Assembly: GCF_000376985.1 (NCBI RefSeq)
Contig: NZ_AQYA01000035.1
Coordinates: 1-64,000, forward strand
Reading direction: 5' to 3'
Origin: Streptococcus henryi DSM 19005
GTDB lineage: Bacteria; Bacillota; Bacilli; Lactobacillales; Streptococcaceae
DNA length: 64,000 bases
The notes beneath the pieces are model-generated. The model saw only the letters and a list, made by a program, of their open reading frames with translations, ran no database searches and was not told the origin of the DNA. The position numbers and the translations under genes were made by a program. Below, one piece after another: positions 22,129-31,061 of the stretch. How positions within the stretch are numbered: position 1 is the stretch's first letter; each line of letters opens with the position of its first letter.

Positions 22129-22156
22129 TTGACATATTTTTTACAGGCAGTATAAT
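22129..22156 (+). promoter_or_regulatory. Strong promoter giving a leaderless HIT-protein mRNA
   Basis: TTGACA (22129-22134), 16-bp spacer, TATAAT (22151-22156), then only AGGAAC before the ATG at 22163. The consensus quality leaves little doubt about the promoter; the start of transcription should coincide with the start codon. Confidence 0.85.
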
Positions 22157-22162
22157 AGGAAC

Positions 22163-22942
22163 ATGTATCAAAGACAACTCTTTTTTAACCCTAAAATTGC
22201 TAATCAGAAGCCAAATAATAGTGATGCTTGTCCCTTTTGTGTTCAGGATAATCTGGGGAAGATTCTGGACCAGCAGGATGACATGATTTGGGTGGAGAAC
22301 AAGTTTCCTACTCTAGAGGGCACCTACCAGACCCTGATTATCGAATCCAGCCAGCACCTAGGTGATATTTCAAACTACTCGGCGAACAAAAACCATCAAC
22401 TGTTCGCTTATGCTTTTGAAAAATGGCAGAGCTTGCAAGATCAAAGTAATTATCGCAGTGTTATTATGTATTGTAACTTTGGACCAAAATCCGGAGGGAG
22501 CCTGCGTCATCCACATTTACAGATTGTGGGCTTAGAGGACATAGATGGTCATGAAGAATTAGCTTTATCAGACTTTACAGGAATTTCAGTTAGTTCAGAA
22601 GGATCGGATCAAGCTGAAATCCTTGTTTCTACCAGACCTTTGGTTGACTATACTGAGTTTACGGTCAAGGTCTCAGGTTTTGACAAATTAAGTCAACTGG
22701 CAGACGGGGTTCAATTTATTACCGATTATATTTTGACTGATTTTGCTGGTGGAAGCTGCGACTCTTACAATATCTTCTTTTATCAGTTTTCGGAAGCTAT
22801 TTGTTGCCAGGTGACACCGAGATTTGTGACCTCTCCCTATCATATTGGCTATGGTATTCATCAGCTTCATCAGGTCAGTCATTTGGAAAAGCTCTGCAGA
22901 ATTTTGCAACAGCGTTTAGAATCTTCGAAAGTTAATAGATAG
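22163..22942 (+). CDS. DUF4931 / GalT-like HIT-superfamily protein
   Basis: 259 residues resembling the galactose-1-phosphate uridylyltransferase branch of the HIT superfamily. A CPFC zinc-knuckle-like motif occurs near residue 25 and the active-site-like block GGSLRHPHLQIVG near residue 112 parallels the HPHxQ of GalT. The reaction is unknown; nucleotidyl transfer or hydrolysis on a sugar or nucleotide phosphate is a family-based guess. It is monocistronic, with a full-consensus promoter whose -10 ends 6 nt before the ATG and no proper ribosome-binding site. An inverted repeat follows the gene. Confidence 0.8.
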   Translation: MYQRQLFFNPKIANQKPNNSDACPFCVQDNLGKILDQQDDMIWVENKFPTLEGTYQTLIIESSQHLGDISNYSANKNHQLFAYAFEKWQSLQDQSNYRSVIMYCNFGPKSGGSLRHPHLQIVGLEDIDGHEELALSDFTGISVSSEGSDQAEILVSTRPLVDYTEFTVKVSGFDKLSQLADGVQFITDYILTDFAGGSCDSYNIFFYQFSEAICCQVTPRFVTSPYHIGYGIHQLHQVSHLEKLCRILQQRLESSKVNR

Positions 22943-22969
22943 GAGCTAGTTTGAAGGATTGGTAATGCT

Positions 22970-23035
22970 GAAAATGCAGAGTTAACATGGGTTTTAGTAG
23001 AGATTTGGCCATGTGAAATCAGCTCTGCTATTTTC
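22970..23035. repeat. 66-nt two-tier inverted repeat
   Basis: GAAAAT-GCAGAG (22970-22981) pairs with CTCTGC-t-ATTTTC (23023-23035); inside, ACATGG (22985-22990) pairs with CCATGT (23009-23014). No T-run follows. Its right arm contains the over-represented 13-mer AGCTCTGCTATTT (23021-23033). Confidence 0.6.
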
Positions 23036-23153
23036 AAAAATAGGGATATAGATAGGACCTATCCAAGTGATAAAAAATATCTATTGGTCAATCTAAGGTT
23101 TTTGGGGTAAAATAGTACTATCAAAAAAGTCTAGGTGAAAGTGAGGACGGAAA

Positions 23154-23840
23154 ATGAAGTCAGTTATCGTTGGAATTACAGGAAATATTAAGGAAATGCC
23201 AGCTATGTCCGGGCTTGAATATGATGCGGTCTCACGACAATTATCAGAGGGTGTCAAGGAAGCTGGAGGCGTGCCTATCGTTATTCCTACTGGAACACCT
23301 GACTTGGCTAAGGTTTATGTGGATATGATTGATAAGCTCATCCTATCAGGTGGGCAAAATGTTGATCCTCGTTTTTATGGTGAGGAAAAGACGGTAGAAT
23401 GCGATGATTATAGCCTTGAAAGAGACGAATTTGAGTTAGCCTTGGTTAATGAGGCGCTTAAACAAGGTAAAGCGATTTTTGCCGTCTGCCGTGGGATGCA
23501 ATTGCTTAATGTTGCCTTGGGTGGTACTTTGAATCAGAATGTTGAAGACCACTGGCAAAACGAATTCCAAGGGACAGCTCATGAGGTTGAAGTTAAGCCT
23601 CACAGTAGGGTTAGTCGCTTGGTGAAATCAGGCAGCCGTATTAATTCCATCCACCGTCAGAGTGTCAAAGTCTTGGCACCAAGTCTTGTGGCTACAGCCC
23701 GTGATCCACGTGATGGCACTATTGAGGCATATGAAAGCAAAAATGGAGCTCCCTTACTTGGAATCCAATGGCACCCAGAATTGCTGCTAGAAAGTCGTAA
23801 TAGCCAATCAATCTTTAACTATTTAGTTCATCAATTGTAA
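23154..23840 (+). CDS. Gamma-glutamyl-gamma-aminobutyrate hydrolase-type class I amidotransferase (C26)
   Basis: 228 residues of the PuuD/peptidase C26 family. The nucleophile cysteine is in FAVCRGMQLLNVALGG, the catalytic His-Glu pair in IQWHPELL and the oxyanion region in ILSGGQNVDP. These enzymes hydrolyse gamma-glutamyl amides such as gamma-glutamyl-GABA or related peptides; the true substrate here is unknown since no puu or GABA genes are nearby. The promoter is TTGGTC-18-TAAAAT (23084-23113) and the start has a GTGAGGA-type ribosome-binding site. A terminator closes the unit. Confidence 0.88.
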   Translation: MKSVIVGITGNIKEMPAMSGLEYDAVSRQLSEGVKEAGGVPIVIPTGTPDLAKVYVDMIDKLILSGGQNVDPRFYGEEKTVECDDYSLERDEFELALVNEALKQGKAIFAVCRGMQLLNVALGGTLNQNVEDHWQNEFQGTAHEVEVKPHSRVSRLVKSGSRINSIHRQSVKVLAPSLVATARDPRDGTIEAYESKNGAPLLGIQWHPELLLESRNSQSIFNYLVHQL

Positions 23841-23846
23841 TGAATA

Positions 23847-23878
23847 GGGCATCTGAGAAGATGCACCTTTTTATTTTT
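23847..23878 (+). terminator. Terminator after the C26 gene
   Basis: GCATCT (23849-23854) pairs with AGATGC (23859-23864), GAGA tetraloop, followed by ACCTTTTTATTTTT. Confidence 0.8.
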
Positions 23879-23926
23879 GAAGAAAAAAACTTTAGAGGAA
23901 ACTTATAACTCACCCTTATAGCCTGT

Positions 23927-23993
23927 GATAAAAATTTCTTATCGCCGTGATAAGTTTTAAATATTTGTTAAGACTAGGTAAAGATGTTATCAT
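23927..23993 (+). promoter_or_regulatory. LysR-type palindromes and promoter of the amino-acid binding protein gene
   Basis: GATAA-N7-TTATC (23927-23943) followed directly by TTATC-N5-GATAA (23939-23953): three GATAA half-sites. The promoter is TTGTTA (23965-23970), 17 bp, TGTTATCAT (TATCAT 23988-23993). The first palindrome is centred about 65 bp before the expected start, the usual activator position for a LysR regulator such as CysR/CmbR of streptococci. Confidence 0.55.
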
Positions 23994-24025
23994 ATTATCA
24001 CCACCTAAATTGAAGGAGAATATAA

Positions 24026-24868
24026 ATGAAATTGAAAAAAATTATTGGGCTTTCTGGCTTGGCTATTGCTTCGGTAGCGGTCTTGGCAGCATGCTCTTCT
24101 AATACAAAAAATGAATCTGCAGATGCAGCTTCAGAGAAGAAAGAAGTTGTTTTTGCAACTTCTGGTGCAACAGCTCCATTTGCTTACCAAGAAGATGGTG
24201 AGTTGACAGGTTTTGATATCGAAGTTGCTAAAGCAGTCTTTGAAGGTTCAGACAAATACGATGTATCTTTCAAGAAAACAGAATGGTCATCAATCTTCAC
24301 AGGTCTTGATTCAGATAAGTACCAAATGGCTGGAGTTAACATTAGCTATACTGAAGAACGCGCAGCTAAGTACCTTTATTCTTACCCAACAGGTGCAACG
24401 CCATCAGTTCTTGTTGTTCGAAATGACAGTGACATCACATCATATGATGAAATTGGCGGACATTCAACTCAAGTTGTTCAAGGAACAACTTCTGTAGCTC
24501 AATTGGAAAAATACAACGAAACAGCTGAAAAACCTGTTGAATTGAAATTTACAAGTGAAAACATTACACAAACGTTGACTAACCTTAGCGAAGGTAAAGC
24601 AGATTTCAAGATTTTCGATGCTCCAACTGTTAATGCTATCATTAAAAACCAAGGTCTTGATAACCTAAAGACTATTGACTTAGAAGCATCAGAGCAACCA
24701 TACATTTACTTCTTATTTGGTGGTGACCAAACAGACTTGCAAGAGTTTGTTAACGGTCGAATCAAAGAACTATATGAAGATGGAACAATTGCGAAATTGG
24801 CTGAAGAATTCCTTGGAAGTGCTAATTACATCCCAACTGCTGAAGATTTGGTAGTTCCTGGTAACTAG
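24026..24868 (+). CDS. Polar amino-acid ABC transporter substrate-binding lipoprotein
   Basis: 280 residues: a lipoprotein signal peptide with lipobox LAAC (Cys about 23), then a type-3 solute-binding domain (VVFATSGATAPFAYQEDGELTGFDIEVAKAVFEG; YLYSYPTGATPSVLVV). Members bind polar amino acids, often cystine, glutamine or arginine. It stands directly upstream of metQ, an arrangement conserved in streptococci (atmA-like), but has its own promoter and terminator. The GATAA-type operator suggests control by a sulphur-responsive LysR protein, making cystine a reasonable but unproven ligand. No permease or ATPase is linked, so it must use one encoded elsewhere. Confidence 0.85.
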   Translation: MKLKKIIGLSGLAIASVAVLAACSSNTKNESADAASEKKEVVFATSGATAPFAYQEDGELTGFDIEVAKAVFEGSDKYDVSFKKTEWSSIFTGLDSDKYQMAGVNISYTEERAAKYLYSYPTGATPSVLVVRNDSDITSYDEIGGHSTQVVQGTTSVAQLEKYNETAEKPVELKFTSENITQTLTNLSEGKADFKIFDAPTVNAIIKNQGLDNLKTIDLEASEQPYIYFLFGGDQTDLQEFVNGRIKELYEDGTIAKLAEEFLGSANYIPTAEDLVVPGN

Positions 24869-24909
24869 TCTGACAAGATAAAGAGGTTCCCAGACCTTTT
24901 GAAATGTGC

Positions 24910-24971
24910 GGGGGTGGGATAAGAAGTCAAATTCTCTGAATGACTGATTTCTGACCCACTTCCTTTTTCTT
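24910..24971 (+). terminator. Long imperfect terminator between the binding-protein gene and metQ
   Basis: GGGGGTGGG...AAGAAGTCA (from 24910) pairs imperfectly with TGACTGATTTCTGACCCACTTCC (to 24963), then TTTTTCTT. It resembles the GTGGGA...TCCCAC stem-loops common in streptococcal intergenic DNA. Confidence 0.6.
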
Positions 24972-25022
24972 ATAGAAAAATTGTCAGAATCATCCAAAAA
25001 TTATAACAACATCCTATTTAGT

Positions 25023-25039
25023 TATAGTTTTAAACTATA
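25023..25039 (+). promoter_or_regulatory. MET box (MetR/MtaR operator) of the metQ operon
   Basis: TATAGTTTTAAACTATA is a perfect 8+8 palindrome and an exact match to the streptococcal MET box TATAGTTTnAAACTATA bound by the LysR-type methionine regulator. Its centre is 54 bp before the start of the -10, i.e. near -66. Confidence 0.92.
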
Positions 25040-25061
25040 CATTTCTACAATTATAAACAAT

Positions 25062-25090
25062 TTGAAAGCACTAATTAAATAGGCTACAAT
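25062..25090 (+). promoter_or_regulatory. Promoter of metQ
   Basis: TTGAAA (25062-25067), 17-bp spacer, TACAAT (25085-25090). Confidence 0.78.
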
Positions 25091-25123
25091 AGTATCAGTT
25101 AAAATGAAAAAGAGGAAAATATT

Positions 25124-26005
25124 ATGAAATTGAAAAAAGTACTTGGTTTGGCAGGACTTGCCCTAGTTTCAACATTTGTTTTAGCAGCATGTGGATCAAA
25201 ATCAGATTCAGCAGCTTCAGATAATAATACTCTTAAGGTTGGAATCATGACCCTGGATGATGCTACTGAGCCACTTTGGGATAAAGTTACTGAGTTAGCT
25301 AAAGAAGAAGGTGTAACACTTGAATTGGTTGAATTTACAGACTATACACAGCCAAATGCAGCGCTTCAAAATGGTGAGATTGATGTCAATGCTTTCCAAC
25401 ATAAATATTTCTTGAGTAACTGGAATGATGAGAATAAAGGGACTGTTGTCGAAGCAGCAGATACTCTTCTAAGCCCAATTCGTCTTTTCTCAGGAACTGA
25501 GGAAAATGGCGATGCTAAATACACTGATGTGAAGGATATTCCAGATGGAGCAAAAATTTCTGTTCCTAACGATGCTTCGAATGAAAGCCGTGCTCTTTAC
25601 CTTCTTCAATCAGCAGGATTGCTTAAATTGGATGTTTCAGGTAATGAATTAGCAACTATCAAAAATATCTCTTCAAATCCAAAAAATCTTGATGTAACTG
25701 AAATTAGTGCTGAACAAACAGCATCAACACTTACTTCTGTTGACGCCGCTGTTATCAACAATTCTTACGCACAATCTGCTAATGTTAATTATGACACAAC
25801 ACTCTTTAAAGAAGCAGTTGATGATAACTCAGACCAATGGGTAAATATCATTGCTGCTCAAAAAGACTGGGAAACATCAGCTAAATCTGATGCAATCAAG
25901 ACTTTGATTAAAGTATATCAAACAGATGAAGTAGCTAAAGTTATTCAAGATGCTTCTAATGGTGTTGATATCCCAGCTTGGGAAGGTGCAAAAGTCCAAG
26001 ACTAA
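25124..26005 (+). CDS. metQ: Methionine ABC transporter substrate-binding lipoprotein MetQ
   Basis: 293 residues: signal peptide with lipobox LAACGS (Cys about 23) and a NlpA-type binding domain (LKVGIMTLDDATEPLWDKVTELAKEEGVTLELVEFTDYTQPNAALQNGEIDVNAFQHKYFL). It captures methionine, including D-methionine or related peptides, outside the membrane for MetNI. It leads the operon metQ-M20 peptidase-metN-metI and is governed by a perfect MET box. A hairpin between it and the peptidase gene probably lets metQ be made in excess of the membrane parts, as usual for binding proteins. Confidence 0.95.
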   Translation: MKLKKVLGLAGLALVSTFVLAACGSKSDSAASDNNTLKVGIMTLDDATEPLWDKVTELAKEEGVTLELVEFTDYTQPNAALQNGEIDVNAFQHKYFLSNWNDENKGTVVEAADTLLSPIRLFSGTEENGDAKYTDVKDIPDGAKISVPNDASNESRALYLLQSAGLLKLDVSGNELATIKNISSNPKNLDVTEISAEQTASTLTSVDAAVINNSYAQSANVNYDTTLFKEAVDDNSDQWVNIIAAQKDWETSAKSDAIKTLIKVYQTDEVAKVIQDASNGVDIPAWEGAKVQD

Positions 26006-26142
26006 ACTAGTGTTGCAAAACGAATCTATTTTAGAATTGAATAAATGCAACTGAAACAGGCTAGTTTGAAACTCTTTGAATGAAAGAACACTGAAATATA
26101 AGTGTTGGATTTTGATAGCAGAAGAGGGTTTGACAATTAAGC

Positions 26143-26172
26143 AAAATGACGTGTGAGGAGCACGTCAATTTT
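26143..26172 (+). terminator. Intercistronic hairpin between metQ and the peptidase gene
   Basis: TGACGTG (26147-26153) pairs with CACGTCA (26161-26167); flanking AAAA and ATTTT extend the stem with one bulge. The T-run is short, so this is probably a leaky terminator or 3' stabiliser rather than the operon end. Confidence 0.6.
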
Positions 26173-26193
26173 GTGTTATTAGAAGGTGAAAAG

Positions 26194-27561
26194 ATGACAA
26201 GTGATCAAGTTCAACTAGAAAAATTTCAAAAGGATAGGATAGCACAACATTATTTTAATGTTTTAAAAGAATTAGTTGCTATTAGAAGTATTTTTGCCCA
26301 GCAAACAGGTTTAGATGAGGCTTCACTCTATCTGGAAAAATTATTCCAGTCAGCTGGAGCGGAAGTCATCAGAGATGAAAGTTTTGCGGCACCTTTTGTT
26401 ATGGCTACTTTTAAAAGTTCAAATCCTGATGCTAAGAGTTTGATTTTTTATAACCACTACGATGTTCAGCCTGCAGATGCTGATCAGCCTTGGACGGCGG
26501 AGCCCTTCACATTAGATGTTAGAAATGGCTATATGTATGGCCGAGGTGTTGATGACGATAAGGGGCACATTACAGCCCGCCTGACAGGGGTGGTCAAGTA
26601 TTTAGAAGAAGTTGGCTCTCTGCCAGTTAATGTTATTTTTATCATTGAGGGAGCTGAAGAATCGGCTTCAGTTGACTTTGAAAAGTATCTAGACAAGTAT
26701 GCCCAAAACTTACGTGGTGCTGAAGTTCTGGTTTGGGAGCAGGGTATTTTTAATGAGCAAGGACAGATGGAACTTTCTGGCGGTACCAAGGGAATTGTTA
26801 CTTTTGATTTATCTGTCCAATCAGCTGATGTAGATATTCACTCAAAGTTTGGTGCTGTTATTGATTCTGCTTCTTGGTACTTACTCAATGCTGTCGCTAG
26901 TCTTCGTGATGAACAAGGACGCATCTTGGTTGAGGGGATCTATGATGATCTAGTAGCACCTACAGAGCGTGAGCTGTCGCTTGTTAGAAAACATGCTAAT
27001 CTTAATCAGGAATCCTTAGAGGCTGTTTATGGACTCCAGTTACCTTTCTTGGCTGCTAATCAGGAAAATCTGTTAAAACGCCTCTTCTTTGAACCAGCAC
27101 TTACTGTTGAAGGTTTTACTACAGGTTATCAAGGGCAGGGCGTTAAAACAATTTTACCGGCAGAAGCATCAGCTAAGATGGAAGTTCGTCTGGTGCCTGG
27201 TATGGATCCAGAGGATGTTCTGGAGAAAATTCAGAAGCAATTGCATCTCAATGGCTATGAGCATGTTAAAGTGGTTTACACACTTGGTGAGAAGGCATAT
27301 AGAAGTGATATGACTGCGCCAGCTATTCTCAAGCTTATCGAGCTTGCTCAAAAATTCTCGCCAAATGGAGTTTCTGTTTTGCCAACTACAGCTGGTACAG
27401 GACCAATGCATCAAGTTTTTGAGGCTTTGGAAGTCCCTATTGTGGCCTTTGGTATTGGAAATCCTAACAGTCGAGACCATGGCGGAGATGAAAATGTGAA
27501 GTTGGCAGATTACTATACCCATATTGAAATGATTGAGGAGTTAATTAAGACTTATGAGTGA
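26194..27561 (+). CDS. M20-family dipeptidase of the methionine operon
   Basis: 455 residues of the M20 metallopeptidase family. Zinc ligands are seen in [12 protein letters not shown] (His), [11 protein letters not shown] (bridging Asp) and EGAEESAS (catalytic Glu pair), with a late His in SRDHGGDEN; the lid dimerisation domain lies between. ATG 26194 follows AGAAGGTGAAAAG; a start at 26146 would translate the intercistronic hairpin. It overlaps metN by 8 bp. The position inside a methionine transporter operon suggests that it releases methionine from imported or cytoplasmic dipeptides or N-acyl forms. Confidence 0.9.
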   Translation: MTSDQVQLEKFQKDRIAQHYFNVLKELVAIRSIFAQQTGLDEASLYLEKLFQSAGAEVIRDESFAAPFVMATFKSSNPDAKSLIFYNHYDVQPADADQPWTAEPFTLDVRNGYMYGRGVDDDKGHITARLTGVVKYLEEVGSLPVNVIFIIEGAEESASVDFEKYLDKYAQNLRGAEVLVWEQGIFNEQGQMELSGGTKGIVTFDLSVQSADVDIHSKFGAVIDSASWYLLNAVASLRDEQGRILVEGIYDDLVAPTERELSLVRKHANLNQESLEAVYGLQLPFLAANQENLLKRLFFEPALTVEGFTTGYQGQGVKTILPAEASAKMEVRLVPGMDPEDVLEKIQKQLHLNGYEHVKVVYTLGEKAYRSDMTAPAILKLIELAQKFSPNGVSVLPTTAGTGPMHQVFEALEVPIVAFGIGNPNSRDHGGDENVKLADYYTHIEMIEELIKTYE

Positions 27562-28618
27562 AACAATTATTAATTTAGAGCATATTGATATCACTTTCCA
27601 TCAAAAGAAACGTGTGATTGAAGCAGTTAAAGATGTTTCTATTGAAATTGAAAAGGGAGATATTTACGGTATTGTAGGTTATTCCGGAGCAGGTAAGTCT
27701 ACCTTGGTCCGTGTTATTAATCTCTTGCAGGTGCCAAGTGCAGGTAAGATTACCATTGGTAATGATGTTACTTTTGCGGACGGTAAGGTTCAGTTGCAGG
27801 GCGCAGCTCTTCGCCAAAAACGTCAAAAAATTGGAATGATTTTCCAGCACTTTAACCTCATGGCACAAAAAACTGCCCGTCAAAATGTGGCCTTTGCTTT
27901 GCGCCATTCTGATTTAACTAAAGAAGAAAAAGCTAAAAAAGTTGAAGATCTTTTAGAATTGGTGGGTCTTGCTGACCGTGCGGATAACTATCCAGCACAA
28001 CTTTCTGGAGGTCAAAAGCAACGTGTGGCTATTGCGCGTGCACTCGCTAATGACCCAGAAATCTTAATTTCAGATGAGTCAACTTCAGCCTTGGACCCTA
28101 AAACAACCAAGCAAATTTTGGCGCTCTTGCAAGATTTGAATCAGAAATTGGGCCTAACTGTAGTTATGATTACACATGAAATGCAGATTGTTAAAGATAT
28201 CTGTCACCGTGTTGCTGTTATGCAAAATGGTCATTTGATTGAAGAGGGCTCTGTATTAGATATTTTCTCAAATCCAAAAGAACCTTTGACACAAGAATTC
28301 ATTAAGACTGCCACGGGTATTGATGAAGCTATGGTTAAGATTGAGAAGCAAGACATTGTCCAAAATTTAGCAGCAGATAGTGTCTTAGTTCAATTGAAAT
28401 ACGCTGGTCATACAACTGATGAGCCAATCCTTAATGATATTTACAAACGTTTTGAAGTTAGTGCCAACATCCTTTATGGAAATATTGAAATTTTAGACAA
28501 TGTTCCAGTTGGTGAAATGATTGTCGTCTTGTCAGGAAATAGGCCTGCTTTAGAAGCAGCCCAAGAAGCGATTAAGTCTGCTGACATTGCTTTGACAGTA
28601 TTGAAAAGAGGTGCCTAA
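27554..28618 (+). CDS. metN: Methionine ABC transporter ATP-binding protein MetN
   Basis: 354 residues: ABC ATPase with Walker [11 protein letters not shown]-loop [17 protein letters not shown], signature [15 protein letters not shown], Walker B ILISDEST and H-loop [10 protein letters not shown], then the C-terminal NIL domain (about 275-345) that binds methionine and inhibits transport when the cell is replete. The gene overlaps the peptidase gene by 8 bp and abuts metI with no gap (TAA at 28616-28618, ATG at 28619), indicating tight coupling. Confidence 0.97.
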   Translation: MSETIINLEHIDITFHQKKRVIEAVKDVSIEIEKGDIYGIVGYSGAGKSTLVRVINLLQVPSAGKITIGNDVTFADGKVQLQGAALRQKRQKIGMIFQHFNLMAQKTARQNVAFALRHSDLTKEEKAKKVEDLLELVGLADRADNYPAQLSGGQKQRVAIARALANDPEILISDESTSALDPKTTKQILALLQDLNQKLGLTVVMITHEMQIVKDICHRVAVMQNGHLIEEGSVLDIFSNPKEPLTQEFIKTATGIDEAMVKIEKQDIVQNLAADSVLVQLKYAGHTTDEPILNDIYKRFEVSANILYGNIEILDNVPVGEMIVVLSGNRPALEAAQEAIKSADIALTVLKRGA

Positions 28619-29311
28619 ATGAGTGAGTGGATTCAAACAAATTTTCCAAATATTTATAAAATCGGGATGGAGGGGACAAATTCTTGGCCAGACGCAATCT
28701 ATGCTACCCTTTATATGACTATTATTGCCTTCTTAATTGGTGGTTTTCTTGGTTTGGTTATGGGACTTTTTCTGGTCTTGACTGGGCCTGATGGCGTCAT
28801 TGAAAATAAGGCTGTTTTCCAGATTTTGGATAAGGTGACTTCGATTTTCCGTGCCATTCCTTTCATTATCTTACTTGCCTTGATTGCACCAGTGACCTAT
28901 TGGATTGTGGGGACCAATCTCGGTCGTACTGCTGCCCTTGTTCCCTTAGCTGCAGCTACATTCCCTTTCTATGCTCGTCAGGTACAAGTTGTCTTGGCAG
29001 AGCTTGATCGCGGTGTTATCGAGGCTGCGCAAGCTTCAGGAGCAACTCTTTGGGATATTATTAAGGTTTACCTTAGCGAAGGTCTTCCGGACCTTATCCG
29101 TGTCTCAACAGTAACCTTGATTTCCTTGGTTGGTGAGACTGCTATGGCAGGTGCCATTGGGAGTGGTGGCTTGGGAACAATCGCTATCAATTATGGTTAT
29201 CAAAGATCAAATACAGATGTGACAATCCTAGCCACTCTCTTAATTCTTATCATTATCTTTATCATTCAATTCTTAGGAGACTTCCTCACTCAAAAACTTA
29301 GTCATAAATAA
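28619..29311 (+). CDS. metI: Methionine ABC transporter permease MetI
   Basis: 230 residues with five predicted membrane helices and the EAA loop GVIEAAQASGATLWDIIKVYLSEGLPDLIR that docks on MetN. Together with MetQ and MetN it imports methionine. It is the last gene of the MET-box operon; a clear terminator starts 6 bp after the stop. Confidence 0.96.
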   Translation: MSEWIQTNFPNIYKIGMEGTNSWPDAIYATLYMTIIAFLIGGFLGLVMGLFLVLTGPDGVIENKAVFQILDKVTSIFRAIPFIILLALIAPVTYWIVGTNLGRTAALVPLAAATFPFYARQVQVVLAELDRGVIEAAQASGATLWDIIKVYLSEGLPDLIRVSTVTLISLVGETAMAGAIGSGGLGTIAINYGYQRSNTDVTILATLLILIIIFIIQFLGDFLTQKLSHK

Positions 29312-29316
29312 AAAAC

Positions 29317-29345
29317 AGGAATCCAGCCGTGGATTCCTATTTTTG
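29317..29345. terminator. Terminator between metI and brnQ (probably bidirectional)
   Basis: AGGAATCCA (29317-29325) pairs with TGGATTCCT (29330-29338), GCCG loop, then ATTTTTG; the A-run on the left side serves the opposite strand. Confidence 0.88.
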
Positions 29346-29361
29346 CTTTTTGGGAAAATTA

Positions 29362-30759
29362 TTACGAGTTGATAATAGCCTGTGCACTTTCCTCTTTGAT
29401 AAATACACTTCCTAACCAACCAAATACAAAACCGATAAGAGCGAAGCTAATCCAGCCCATGTTATAAGCTCCTAGCGGTACCATATCATTAAAGAAATGT
29501 GTAATTAGGTTAGGTAATCTGAAGAGTCCTGTCATTGAAGCTAGAGTCGCTAAGGCATCGTAGAGACCTGCAACTGCAGTAAAAGCAATAGTTGCTTGAT
29601 AAATGAGACGTTTTCCTTGGAAATACTTATTAAGCAGAACAAGGAAAATAATGACCACAGTTAGTGGGTAAAGCAAATAAAGAACAGGTAATGACCATTT
29701 AATAAGCTCAGTCAAGCCGCCAAAGTAGAAGAGGGTAGCGATGAGAGTGAAAATACTTGCCCAAGTTACATGGGAAATTTTCGGAACTAATTGATGGAAG
29801 TACTCAGCGCAAGCGGTAATCAATCCAGTGGATGTGGTTAGGCAGGCCAGGAAAATGGCTAGGGATAGAACCGCGCGTCCGATACTGCCCAGATAGAAAT
29901 GAGCAGCTTGGCTCAGCACATGTCCTCCGTCAATAGATGCCTGATTAAACATAAACTTACCATCGGAGAAGTCAAATAAGCTCTGCGATGTTGCCCCGAT
30001 ACGACCAATAAAGACATAAATCAGGGCAAGAAGGATAATGGCTACAAGTCCAGATTTTAGAGTGATAGTTGCAATTTCTTTCTTACTTGTAGCACCAAAG
30101 TCTTTAGCGGCATTGATGACTAAGATGGCGAAAGCAAGAGAAGCTAGGGCATCCATAGTACCATAACCCTGGATGAGACCTGCGACAAATGGAAGGTCTT
30201 TGAAAGCATTGCTGACGTCACCAGCCACATTGTGGGCTTGCCCAATTTGTCCAGCTGGATGCATAAAGGAAGCAAAAATCAGGATTGCAATGACTAATAG
30301 CAGAGCTGGTGTCAGAAAACGTCCAATAGCATCGGCAATTTTACTTGGCTTAATGGCCATGAGATAAGAAAGACCGAAGAAAACTAGGGCATAGATGACT
30401 TTAGCAGTCAGGCTATCACCGAAAATGGGAGCAATTCCGATAGAATAAGAGGTAGCACCTGTACGTGGAATAGCAAAGAAAGGACCGATTGAGAGGTAGA
30501 GGGCTATTGAAAATAGCAGAGCATACCATTTTGAAACGGGAGCGTTAAAGGATTGGACATCGCTTGCTCCTGAATAGGCAACTGCAGTTACTCCAAGTAA
30601 TGGAAGTGTTACTCCAGTTAAACAGAAACCTAAGATAGCCCAGACTAGGTTGCTGCCGGAATAGATTCCCAAAAATGCTGGGTATATAAGATTAGCAGCT
30701 CCAAAAAAGAGAGCGAACAGCATTAAACCAATAATAAGGTAAACATTTTTTTTAGTCAT
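29362..30759 (-). CDS. brnQ: Branched-chain amino-acid:cation symporter BrnQ
   Basis: 465 residues, about twelve hydrophobic helices, of the LIVCS family that imports Leu/Ile/Val with Na+ or H+. Characteristic blocks are the N-terminal LFALFFGAANLIYPAFLG and the central FVAGLIQGYGTMDALASLAFA. The ATG at 30759 is preceded by AAAGGTCTTTTT on the minus strand; an upstream in-frame start at 30861 lies in the AT-rich promoter region and is unlikely. It is monocistronic and convergent with the met operon. No T-box is visible before it. Confidence 0.94.
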   Translation of the reverse strand: MTKKNVYLIIGLMLFALFFGAANLIYPAFLGIYSGSNLVWAILGFCLTGVTLPLLGVTAVAYSGASDVQSFNAPVSKWYALLFSIALYLSIGPFFAIPRTGATSYSIGIAPIFGDSLTAKVIYALVFFGLSYLMAIKPSKIADAIGRFLTPALLLVIAILIFASFMHPAGQIGQAHNVAGDVSNAFKDLPFVAGLIQGYGTMDALASLAFAILVINAAKDFGATSKKEIATITLKSGLVAIILLALIYVFIGRIGATSQSLFDFSDGKFMFNQASIDGGHVLSQAAHFYLGSIGRAVLSLAIFLACLTTSTGLITACAEYFHQLVPKISHVTWASIFTLIATLFYFGGLTELIKWSLPVLYLLYPLTVVIIFLVLLNKYFQGKRLIYQATIAFTAVAGLYDALATLASMTGLFRLPNLITHFFNDMVPLGAYNMGWISFALIGFVFGWLGSVFIKEESAQAIINS

Positions 30760-31061
30760 AAAAAGACCTTTCTGCTGAATTGTATATAAATGTATAAAAT
30801 TGACTTTAATTGAGTGCAATTGTATGCTAATTATTATATCTAAGGCTAGTGAAAAGGTCAATAGTCTTGCTTATCTTTATATTTGAAATATGGAACAAAT
30901 TAATTGAAATCATTATTCTTATGGGAAATCTTAACTTTTCTCTTATAATTCAGGCATCTCAGAGTATCTAACTCAAAATTCATCCACTCAGATCTATTTG
31001 ACGAATAAAGAAAAATGAATTATTATAGAAAAAACGTGAAAAATAAACACAGAGGTTAATT

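Noticed and set aside
31000..31007. GACGAATA before sstT as a possible ComX box
   Set aside because: It differs from TACGAATA at the first base and from the TTCGAATA variant at two; no competence link and a normal ribosome-binding site follows. Probably chance.
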